Source of the DNA: Stercorarius parasiticus
Taxonomy: Eukaryota; Chordata; Aves; Charadriiformes; Stercorariidae
Direction: 5' to 3'
NCBI GenBank assembly: GCA_013396915.1
Contig: VWZL01000904.1
Span: 761,892 to 825,891, forward strand
Length of the DNA: 64,000 nt
Part shown: piece after piece, positions 1 to 12,200 of the stretch
Layout of the letters: every line of letters starts with the position of its first letter
Position numbering within the stretch: position 1 is the first letter of the stretch
Notes under the pieces: generated by a model
Database searches by the model: none
Told to the model about the DNA's origin: nothing
The model's input: the letters and a program-made list of their open reading frames with translations, nothing else
Made by a program: the position numbers and the translations under genes

Positions 1-154
1 ATGAAGTGACTTATCATCAGATTTGCATGATTGACCAATAATTCTAAGATATGCATTTAGCAAAGTCCCTTACATAAAAACAAATCTTCCTTCAATTTTC
101 CCTAATCTCATTAAAGGAAAAAGAAGCTGTTCACATCACACTTATATGTTGCAG
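1..154 (+). other. 3' end of a DOCK4 intron (partial)
   Basis: This is the tail of the intron before the first exon of the window. It ends with a T-rich stretch and the acceptor TATATGTTGCAG. Nothing else was seen in it. Confidence 0.8.
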
Positions 155-240
155 GTGGAAGCAAAACTGATTGACAAACTGGACAGCCTCATGTCGGAAG
201 GTAAAGGTGACGAAACATACCGAGAGCTCTTCAACAGTAT
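155..240 (+). CDS. DOCK4: DOCK4 window exon 1
   Basis: 86 nt, entered in phase 0 and left in phase 2. It encodes [19 protein letters not shown], then [10 protein letters not shown] with the last codon split. The acceptor is GTTGCAG and the donor is AT|gtgagt. This is the helical region just N-terminal of the DHR2 domain and is strongly conserved between DOCK3 and DOCK4. The phase-0 start is inferred from the family sequence, since the previous exon is outside the window. Confidence 0.93.
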
Positions 241-3200
241 GTGAGTAATATGTTTATCTTGCACTAATTCCTTGAGTTAGGCTGGTTGTATCAGATGCTA
301 ATATCATTGTAGAGAAGTAATGCTTAAAACAGTTGAAATATCTTTTTTTTATCTTCTTCTTTTTTTCTTTTTCCTGAAAATCCGAGGAATAAAACATTTT
401 ATGGTGTTGTATGGCATCTGTAAAGTCTGGCTGTACTTCTTGCATACAGCTATAATTGGGAAAGGCTAAATCTGTTATATCACAGAACATTCTCTTTCTC
501 TACGTACTAATTTTAAAGTCAGAAAAGCAAGAAATGCTTCGTAATTGCATAGGGTGCAGGTAGAGCTCAAATGGAGCATTTTGAAAACAAGGCATGAGAA
601 TTCAATAAAAAGCTGTTTAATAAGTAATTTTCTATTGCCAGAAACTGGTACTCATCTGTGTAATGTCACTTGTTGATTTCTTGATTGATTTAAACAATTT
701 TATTTATTCTCATAAGTTTATTTTTATGCTTTTATTTTATAAATTAGTTGTTAAGCTTTTAGTATATTTTAATAAATGACATATCTCTGAAATCTAATAG
801 GAAAAGCTAATAATAATGCCGCAGTCCCCAGGGTTGCCCATAAGTTATCCCATTGACTGAAATAAACGATTGTTACAGAGTGCAGGTACAAAATAACTAT
901 CTGAACTCTGTCTCTGTTGTTCCTCAGAACCCAGTTCCACTTAAGTGGAAGGTTTCACTTATTTCTGGTGTATTTAGTAGGAGATGTATTGTTCCCCTTC
1001 AGGATTCCAAGCTGTGTTTTCTTCAGTAGTATTAAACACATGATCTTTTCCTGTTTCTATGGCTTCTTAACCATTTCTTCTTCTTCAAGTATTAGTGTTA
1101 GCTCTGTTGTTTTTGCTTAAATAAGAACATTCACATCTCAATGTCTGTGAATAGCAAACATATAAAAATCTGTAATTGTATTGAGTTAAAAAAAATAGAG
1201 TTCCTAAATATTTATCATTTACAGATCAGAAGTGGGCAGAGAGATTAGGCAGAATATTATGGAAATGGATAATAATCATAAACAACAGTACGGTATGCGA
1301 AAGCAGAACTTTCTTGTAATTATTCATGAAATTTTTCATAATCTGAGTAAAGATAATAAAAGGTAAAATGATTTTAATATTTTAGTAACACAGTATTCTA
1401 ACTTCAAAATCAAGTCATTAAGGGGAAAGCTCTAATTATAAAACGAAGTCTAAATGCATTCTCATGTGCAAAATACATCAGGATTTCTGTCACTGAAATA
1501 ACTTAAATTTCTATAGGAAATAATATTGGTATGAAATATAGTTCCTCTTTTTTTTTTTTTGTGGTTTTGAGTTAGATTTAAACTGGGGGATGTTAAAGAA
1601 GATACAGTGACAAATGCTGAGAGCCTTTTATAAATCTAAATGCTGAAGACATAGCCATAGTAATTTAAATTGCAAAATGTCTCACAGCATCAGTATACTT
1701 GTTGTTTCTGTTCTAACAGAAGTTAAAACTAAACTCTTTGGAAATTTCAGATTAACTGCTCAAGTTCACTTCCAGCTTAAGAAAAAATAGTGTTTATCAT
1801 TAATTTTTTATCTGAGGTGGATTTGACACCATACATCAACACCTCTCAAGAGGAGGGCTTGCAGAAGATACTAATCTAAAATGGAGGATGACATAGTGTT
1901 CTGGGGTTTGTGAAAGAAAATGATTGAAATCGGATGGACAGTTTAGGGAACTGAATGTAAGGGATGGGGTCAGTTCGCCTGAGATTTCTTTTTTTTTATT
2001 TCTTCCACAGGTAATTTAAACTAAGAAATATTAGAGTATTTTTAGACAGTGCAAGAAAGCAGACTTGTTTAGGCTGAAGTGACAGCGATGGGGTATATAC
2101 CCAAGGAGTGTGAAACAGTAATATAGTTTCACAGCAGGCAGTGGTTTTGTGGTCCTTAAGGAAAGCAAATGCTGCGATATTACCTGATCTTTCTGAAGAT
2201 TCAGCATGGTTGGTTTTGATGGGTACAGTTGGGAGCCAAGGGGATGCACACACCTACTTTGGATACAGTCTAGTGACTGCAGTGGGTGTGATGCTTTCAG
2301 GTTTTGTCGTGGTTTTTGTTTATTTTGTCTGAATTGGAAAATGAATTCAAATCTCTCAACTCCCACGTTAACTGCTTTTCTTTTTCCAGAGACAGTCACT
2401 GCAACTTTTTTTTGAACGTCTTCTGTTTTCAAGGACAAATTATAAGCATCACAGGACATATCTAAAATATTATGTACTTAGAATTCACTGCTTATAATGG
2501 ACTTATCTTTATCAAATGAAAAGACACAGTGAAAGTAGGGGGAAGATGACTGCTGTTTTGAATCAATGTCTTTCTAGGGACTTGAATGTGACCACTCAGT
2601 GATTAGTTCCTGATGTCTTTCGAAGAGTTGCAAAGCATGGAGTAGTGAACATTTTGCTATCATGAGAAACTAAATCGTGATATGAAGTGTTCTGATTTAC
2701 ATTTACACTGTAACACTGCAATTTAATTCCTGAGTTAGTTAGCACAGGGGAAAGAATGATTTCACTTTATTAAACAGTTGGTGGTTAGAACAAAATCCTT
2801 GAAAGCCAAGGGAGGTACTCAAGTAACTCTTTTGTTCTGAATCTGATGGATGCTGGCAGTTCATTACTTCTGTAGCTGTATCCAATTTGGCCTAACACAA
2901 GCCATTTTGGGTTTGGAGGTTAGGTGGCCACATTACTGAAGCACAAAACCTGGGCTAGTGAACTCCACTGGGGGCCTGACGACAAGGCTTCTCTTTGAAG
3001 AAACTGGAGCTAACGTTCAAGCTGAGCAGGCATTTAATACCGAGCTCTGCCAGTTTGTAGGTGATTTCTCTAGCCGTGAAGCTATTAAATAAAAAGTGAT
3101 GGCTCCCACCTCTCCCGTGCTGTCTTCAGTCTTCTTAATTTCTTCACCCCATTGCATAAGTGAATTCAGCACTGCCCAGTCTATTAGACTCTGTCTGGAC

Positions 3201-6200
3201 TGAGTCTTTCAGAGCCCTTCTGAATGTTTTTGTAGGGTTTGGGGAGGTCCTCACTGATCTCTGAACTTCTGCAGCAAAGTTTGACTTTGACCCGTCTGAC
3301 TAGATGAGGGAACCTCTGGCTATACTGAGGTACCTGGAGGATTTTGTACTCCAAAACAGACACCCAGATGTTTTAAGACACTTCTAGGATCAGATGCCTG
3401 TCAGTTAGTGGTCTGAATAACTCTGTGGCTTAGGCATATGCAATCCACTCACTACATGATTGAGCTAGCCTGAACATGGTTCTGAACCTGGCGTTCATCC
3501 CTGGAGAGCTGTGATCCTCTGGGTTCCCACTGCACTCCTCCACTCTCTTATTCTTGGGAGCCCAAGATCTANCCAAACCACAATTGTTCAGGTGAGCCCA
3601 GATGTTAGGCTATAGCAGCATGGATAGGCAGAAGTGTTTTCATTGTTTCTCTGTGTTGTTTGTTCCCCTTAGTCGTTTGTAGAACATAGCATCTTGGCTA
3701 TGCTTTGGGACCTATAAGCAACAGGAATTTAATTCTATCTAGATGTAGCCATGAGGAAGCCAAGGGGTATATTTGAGTAGCTCTTTATTCTGAGTGTTTG
3801 TTCTGTGCATTGTGGTGAAAGATGTATGGTGGAGAGGGGGAGGAATGCATCAGAAGGCAAGTCATAAAATTGTTCAGCTGACGACATTGATGTCAGTTTT
3901 AATAAGTACTTTGAATGTATCTACACAACCCATTTGTAGAAATTGTATATTTATAATGAATGTGCCAATACATTTATAAAGAACATGCATAAGTCAAATA
4001 CAGATGAAAACCATCTGTTTCAAAATAGAAGTCAGACTGCTGTTTTTCTACAGGAACTGTAGGTAATTATTTTGATGAATTTAGGTTGAAATGTTCCTGT
4101 TTAATACAGAGTTGAAAGGCAATAGAAAGGAAAAATCAGTGCAGTAATCACTGCTTAATAATGTAACAAGCTTTATTCTTATTTCTTGTTAGACACAAAA
4201 ACTTGTATTGAAAGGAATATAAGGGGTTTAAAAGCAAATTAATTTAGCCTGTGTATTCTGTATGGAAAGCAGAGGTGCCAGATTAGTGCTTTAGCCTCTT
4301 CTGGTAAAGGGTGGCTTTGTCATCTCTCTCTGCTAGCAATGACAGGTAACCGGTCTCTGAATGTTAGAGAAAGACATCTGATTGCCTCCTAAAGAGAAGA
4401 AGTGAGTCTAAGATCAATATAAGGGTGCAGAATGAAGATCAATGTTTCCTGCTTGCTTCCAGCAGAGCACAGCTTCATTTAGGTCGAATTAGTTTGGAGA
4501 ATTGCATCTGTGACATCCCCCTGTATGTAAGGAGCTGAGCAGAGCTGGAGTGTATAGCTAGTGCAGTTGGCATGTAGGAGTTATTGGGCGCTGTTGTGTT
4601 GTTGGTGAAATTTGGACGTAGGAGTTTTATGGCACTGAACATGCTCAGTATAGATGAAGGTCAGTGGAGCTGACAGCTTGCCCACTGCAGACAGAAGGTT
4701 CGGAGATGCCATTAACAACTCTCTAAAAAGCTCTGAGTATATGGATGTGGCAATTTTCAGAGACTTTTCAGTAAACCATACCTGAGTGCATTTTCAGGGA
4801 GACTGCTAAAATATCTCCGTGGACATGTCATCCATCTGAGGTCCTGTGCCAAAGCATGAAAGTAACACAACTCTGTAGATAAATATTTCCTTGTTCATTC
4901 TCAGAGAGGAAATGTTGGAAATCCATGCCCAAATGATTAATATTTGATAAACTTAAGCAGTGAAAATCAAAGGCCTGTAACAGAAACAAGTATTAAGTGT
5001 AATTTTACTGACAGGTCCACTTACAACACCATTTTGAAATCTTTGCAATTCAATGTGTAATCTGCATTTACATTAGTGTAAGAACTCAACGCAACGGTTT
5101 TTAATAAAGAATCTTATCATAATTTAAACTAATGGAATTTTACATGTGCATGATAGTATGTTCTCAGAGGGAAATACTAAGTGAAGAGGGGGAATCATCT
5201 TATTCAAATCCCTTACACATTCTTATATTTCATGCATAGTTAAATATTCGAGAGGAGAGCAGGAAAAATATTTGTTAAAAAAATTGAGGTCCAATTGAGA
5301 AGGTATATTGGGTTGATAAATATTCTTTTCTAGGTACATCTTAAACTCCCCATTTTCTCATGTTTCAGCATGGAATTAATATATATATTTTATGTAAGAG
5401 TTCTGTTAAGTCTTTGGGATATTAATATATTCTGAAAATTGGGTATTTGATATATTTTAACCTGATGCAGCTAATATAAAAATCATTTGTTTTGTCAATG
5501 CTTCCTGGACTAGAATTCCACTTTTTGGTCCTTATCCTAGGTAAGACATTGTTTGCAAATCGTGCTTCTTGGGAGGGTGTTTGTAAAAGAAAACCTAACT
5601 ATCAAAGATGTTGCTAAGGTATTAAGGTACTGGTAAAAGCAGAGTGGTTGTCATAGTGACAGTTAAAAATAAACGGTAAAATTGTTCTGGCTTTTTTTTT
5701 TTTCAGTCTACTGAAGAAAATTGAGCGGGAAACATGGAGGGAAAGTGGCGTTTCGTTAATCGCCACTGTGACCCGCCTCATGGAGAGGTTGCTGGACTAC
5801 AGGTGAGTGATTATCACAATTTATAAGTAGGGTTGTCCTCTTCAAAATATTAGGAGGCAAATATGGTGATCTTGTGCAAATGGTGACCGCACATGGACAC
5901 ATAAATTGTATGCGCTCAGGACCTTTGACAGCAGCTGTTTAGTCAACAGGAAAATGAGACAAGCTGGCTGAAAACCAAGTAGCCTCCCCATGGTATGAAA
6001 ATCCACTGGCGTGCATGAGTTTCCTTTCAAGGAATATAGGAACTTTTGGTAGTAGGTTAGTGACTCAAGTCTGTCTGAAGGCACAGAGCTCAATACTAAT
6101 CACTTGACAGTTGTTTTACAGAATTCTTACTACTATGTCAATCATGCTTAGTTGTAGCGTCAGCCAGCACAGTAAGTATGTATACAAAGATACGATCTCT

Positions 6201-9200
6201 GGGTGAGAAGCTCGCATCTGACTGTACCACATGAACAAAGGAGAGGGAAATAAGAGACGTATACTCCCTTTTAGGAGTGAGACACTAAGAGGGATTTTCT
6301 CAGTCACTTGTGAAGTCCTCGTAGAAACTTTAAACCGATTTCAGCTTAGTTCTCCTTATTGCCATCAGTAGTAGCACTTTGTAGAGCTTAAGTGTTAGTT
6401 TTTTTCTGCAATTTCATGGGGGACACGTGGTAAGACCTGGTAGTCCACTTGCTGTCCTCACTGATAGTTTGAAAGGAAAGCTATTTTGTCAACAAAGAGA
6501 CTGAACTCTTCATTTCTAGAAGCCTGGCGCTGCTATTCCTCTTCAAGGATTGTTTGCATTGCAACCTCCAGGGCTCTCAATTCAACACCTTTCAAAACAA
6601 TTGTGCATACTGGTGGTTATGAGAGTATTTGGGGTGATCATTTAGCTCGTGTATGCAAGAATGTTTTAAAATTGCATTAAATTTCTTTTAGTGACTACAT
6701 GGTGATGTCTGCCTGTTGTTTTTTCACTTCAATATGGTTATACAGAGACTATTTTTTCCTTTGTGATAATCAAACTTTATGTGGTTCCATTTTAACTTTT
6801 GGCTTGAGGGTCAGATCTGTTGCCTTCCCGAACAATAAATTATACTAATTATAAAGTGGTACTGAGGAAAATTTGGTGGATCTTGCAACATTTTACAGAG
6901 AAGGTCAGTCTCATTCTGTTTTTTCGCAGAGGAGGAATTAATGCTGTAATTCCATGACCAATTTAGATGTACACTGTCTCTGAAGAAAGCAGACTCATCC
7001 CTGCTCATTCCATCATGCACATCACCCTCTTCCTTGTGCCAACACAAGTGTTTGTGCTGCACTTTGGTGATCTGACTGGCGTGGGCTAAAACTAACCTAG
7101 CAAAAGATAGTCCTAACCTGTATCTCTTCCTGAGGTTTGTGCAGGCAGCAGTGCAAGACCGGGAATGAGTGCCTGAGAGCAGGAGGGGTACAGGACTGCC
7201 TCTTCTGGCAGCCATGCTGGCTTCTGCTGGCGTGATTTGAGCACAAGGTATGAAAAAATCAAATGATCTCCAGCAGTCAGCCAGCAAATCAATGACAAAA
7301 CCATAAAAAAACATATACTTTCTTGATGACTGAGGTATTCCATGTCCTAGAAAAGTAGACATGAAGTCCCTTACACGCCTGGGTCAGCTGTTCACCCAAA
7401 TGCCTTTGGGTTGCATTAATTCGGTTAGCTTGCTGAGCTAAATATGTCTGTTTTCTGAGGTGTGCTTCACTATAAGAGGATAAACGTAATTCCTTTTGAC
7501 TTTCATTACTTTCTGTTTTAGGGACTGCATGAAAATGGGAGAAGTGGATGGCAAAAAGATTGGCTGCACTGTTAGCCTTTTGGTTTGTATAATACTTTTT
7601 CTTTCCCTTTTTGATTCCAGTTTAGCGTTTTCTAATATACAGACACACATTTGAATGGGAGGTATCTTGCTTCCTGACGCAGTTTGAGTGGAAGTTGACA
7701 GAATAATACTGTACTTAGGATCACTGATTTTTTTGGTTTTTTTTCACGGTGAAATTGATAAAGTGGGGAGTTAGTCTTCCCTGGCATTTTATAATTGGGC
7801 TCTGAGAGATCCCTAGTACTGCTTTATTCAATTTCAGTCTCTTCCTACTGGATAAACTTCACCAAAGTATTTCCCAAGTTTAATTGGTCTCTGAGTTCAT
7901 AGAAACACACAAGCCTTTCCTCCTTTCCCAAACCCAATAAAACTTACATGATTTTCTCCTGTTCCCTTTCTTCTCCAATAACTGATGCGAGTTGCTTCTT
8001 ATGACCTGTAATATGGGATATCTTCTGAAGACTGCAGGCTATCTATTCTCTTCCCAGTAGAAGAGCCAGAAATGCTGCTCAAGACCACCTCGTGTCATGT
8101 TGTCATCATTACAACAAACCAACGGTGCAAATCTGTATTATGAAAAAGATTTCATTTTTGTTTACAAGATGAATCTTGGTTCTGGGCCAGTTTCCACTGA
8201 CAAGTTTGTTGACTTCCGTTAACCTTGGAAAGTTTCCATTTTCATGCTGAATATTTTGGAAAGCTATATTTTTAGCCAGGAAAAAAAACCCAGAATAAGC
8301 TGACTCGTAATTCTGCATTTTTGACGTCAGTGAAATAATTTGGTATCAGTTCTAAGTAGCAGTTACACATAAGAGAATAAAGGATTCCTTCAGTAGGAAA
8401 ATACTGCTCTCTAAATAGGGATGATGCTTACTACGTAGCCATAGAGCAGCTGGCTTTCTGTCAGAATATCTGGCATGGTCTGAATTCTGTAAAGCACCTG
8501 GATTATTTTCATACTATCACTAAGAAGTTTTTAAACCATTATTAGGAAATCATCTAAGATTTGCACAAAACACCATAAGACTTTAATGGGATTTTCAATG
8601 ACTACTACAGTCTAAGTCAGATTTCATATCTGAACAATTTTTCAGAAAAAATTTAATACTATTTGCCCACCCCAGAAACAACAAATGCTAAATTTTGGAA
8701 AGGAAATTTCAATTACAGTAGCAGCACACAAATTTCAAGACATTTTCTTGCCCATATGATGGATGAACTGGTTTTCATCTCAAAAGATGTTTCATGCAAT
8801 GAGTAATTAGAGGAATGTATAATGTTAAAATTATTTGAAGTACAGAGGAAGCAATATTTCATTTTTCACCACTACTTTGAAGGTATTCTGACTTCCAAAG
8901 ATAAGAGGACTGGACGGCATGAAAAGAGAACTTTCATGTTGTTTTGCCATAGAGGTATATGCTGTTCTTCCAGAAAATAGAATTGTCCAAGTTAACGAAG
9001 TTATCACATTAACTGGCATTATGCCATGTCATGAAATATGCAGAAGGGGTATGCACCAGCAGCAATAACGCAGATAAAAGAAGGTAGGAACATTTCCTAC
9101 TCTCCCCACTGTCTGGATCATGTGGAGTAGGTTTCACATTAGTAATGCTTGTTTAAGAGGTGTCTAATGGAGTTAGTTCCTTATGCCTAAGAATCACCTA

Positions 9201-12200
9201 ACTCTGATTTGAAAGTTGAATTTCTAATGAAAGAACTCTGTCATCACAGAGTTGTAACAAAGCATTGAAAGACCTGTCAGCCTCACCTCTGTGCCTGGGA
9301 AGATCACGGAACAGATCCTCCTAGAAGCTATGCTAAGGCACATGGCGGACAGGGAGGTGATTCTACACAGCCAGCGATTGCCACAGGCTTCATCAAGGGC
9401 AAGTCCTACCTGACCAAGCTAGTGGCCTTTTATGATGGCTACATCAGTGGACAAGGAAAGACCTATGGCTGTTGTCTATCTGGACTTCTGTAAGGCCTTT
9501 AACAGGGTCCCCCACAACATCCTTCTCTCTAAATTGGAGAGGTATGGGTTTGATGGGTGGACTGTTCGGCAGATGAGGAATTGGTTGGATGGTCACATCC
9601 AGAGAGTAGTGGTCAATGGCTCCATGTCCAGGTGGAGATTGGTGACAAGGGTGTCCCTCATGGGTCTGCACTGGGACCAGTACTATTTAATGTCTTCACC
9701 AATGCCATAGACAGTGGGATCGAGTGCACCCTCAGCAAGTTTGCAGATGACACCAAGCTGAGTGGTGCGGTTGACACACCTGAGGGATGGGATGTCATCC
9801 AGGGACTCAAGCCAGAGGCTCGAGAAGGGGGCCCGTGTCAACTTCATGAGATTCAACAAGGCCAAGTGTAGGGTCCTGCACCTGGGTCGGGGCAACCCTG
9901 GGTATCAATAGAGGCTCTGGGATGAAGGGATTGGAGTAGCCGTGCTGAGAAGGACTTGGGGGTACTGGTGGGTGAAAAGCTGGACATGAGCCAACAATGT
10001 GTGCTCGCAGCCCAGAAGGCCACCTGTATCCTGGGCTGCATCAAAAGAAGCATGGCCAGCAGGTCGAGGGAGGTGATTCTGCCTCTCTGCTCCGCTCTGG
10101 TGAGACCCCACCTGGAGTACTGCATCCAGCTCTGGAGCCCTCAGCACACGAAAGACACGGACCTGTTGGAGTGGGTCCAGAGAAGAGCCACAAAAATTAA
10201 TCAGAGGGCTGGAACACCTCTCCTGTGAGGAAAGGGCTAAGAGATTTGGGGTTGTTCAGCCTGGAGAAGAGAAGGCTCTCCAGGGAGACCATATTGTGGC
10301 CTTTCAGTACTTAAAGGGGCCTTATAAGAAAGATGGGGACAAACTTTTTAGCAGAGCCTGTTGCAACAGGACAAGGGGTAATGGCTTTAAACTAAAAGAG
10401 GGAAGATTCAGACTACAATAAGGAAGAATTTTTTTTACAATGGGGGTGGTGAAACACTGGAACAGGCTTCCCAGAGAAGTGGTAGATGCCCCATGCCCGG
10501 AAACATTCAAGGTCAGGTTGGAGGGGGCTCTGAGCAACCTGATCTAGTTGAAGATGTCCCTGCTCATTGCGGAGGGGTAGGACCTTTTAAGGTCCCTTCC
10601 AACCCAAACTATTCTATGATTCTGTGAAGCATATTGAATAACTTTTGGTAACTCACTCAGTAGTTTTTCTCAGGCATCTCTGGTCCTCATATTTTAGGTT
10701 CTAGTAATTCAAAATCGTATCATCTTTTTAGAAAGAGGACGTTTTCCTGTGATGCTCTACACTGCCATGTAGACATCATGCCATTTAAGTAGGACATGTC
10801 CAAATTGCCTGTTTGAATGTTGTTTTCAAGCTGTTTTTTCTTAGAAAAAAAAGTCTTTTTTAATTGGGGAAGTCTACATTTTACATCATGTCCCCTTTTG
10901 AAGACTACGTCTGCTGTAGTTTTTATCTTGAAATAGTTTATTGAAAAATCACATGACACCTTTATTAGCACGATGTATTTCCTGAGCTGTGACTGAGTTG
11001 TCTTGCTGTGGCCTGCCTTACAGACCAACTGGATGTTGTCAGAGCTGAGCTTCAGAGAAGAGCCAGTTGATTTGTATAGTTCAGCCTTGTGCACATACTG
11101 CAGCCTTTAGTGCTTAGGGGTAAGAGCCAAGAAGTCTAGTACTGCAGTTCAGTGCCATATTCTATCTTAATCTTTATGCTTTATTGCTCGCAAGTCTGTA
11201 TTGTAGATTATGCTTTTTTTCAGACAGGTAAATATGAAGATACAAACAGATATTTTTTCATTTTCTCTTCTAAAGAGAAGCTTATGTTCCTGATCTATAC
11301 CTTGTGGGAAAAAAAGAGGTGTCTTTGAATTATAAAAACAGATGGTGGCCTAAAGCAGGCGTGTCATTACAGAGCTATTGATATCTAGTCATTTTCTCAA
11401 GTCAGTTTAAAAAATACCTTCTCTATAAAGTTTTTATTTTGATAATGTTCCTCCCACCTTTCTCTTTGATAATAACACAATTTAGGAAACAGTGGCACAG
11501 AATAAGAATACTGTACAATAGGGGGAAAATTTTGGTCACTTGCTTAGAGTTCAAAATAATAAGCGATTTGAATAATAGAACAGAAACTGTTAATTGTAAT
11601 GAGGACCAGCGCTAGATTCTTGTAGACATTTTTATTAGCCAGAGCAGATTATCCTGAAGATTAAGTATGGCTAGCAGAGGGACTGTAGCCACACGTCCAT
11701 AGTGAGTATGGCAATACTTGTGAACAGTGCTATAGGGTTATACTTGTATCCCTATAACTTTTTCATACTTTGTTTTAGGGCTTGCAAATAGATAATGAAT
11801 GTTTTGAATGAAGAGTGTTGACGTTGCATTCCGTATTTTATCTATGTAACAACAAATAGCAATTACACACACCAAAATCTTTAGCCACTTCTGGAAATTT
11901 TGTCCTGGGTATCACTTTAGAGTGCAACTTTGTGTATTTCAATCATACAGTGCAATATTTATGCACCAGTTACCAGTTCCTAGCATCAGGTAAGGCTGAA
12001 GAAGGCACGTTTTTCATTCAGGACTTTGCTGTTTACAATACGAAATAGTTCTTCACAAAGCTACCAAAATCCTTCTGGCATTTTGCTACAACAAAAGGAA
12101 AAGTAGACATACCAGGCAGTAGATATTTTGTTAAAATATGAATAAAAAGTCAGAGTGCTGTCAATATTTTAAACCCAACATACAGCTTTCAGCAGGATGT

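Noticed and set aside
3572..3572. Ambiguous base n
   Set aside because: It is an assembly or sequencing ambiguity in an intron, with no biological meaning that can be read.
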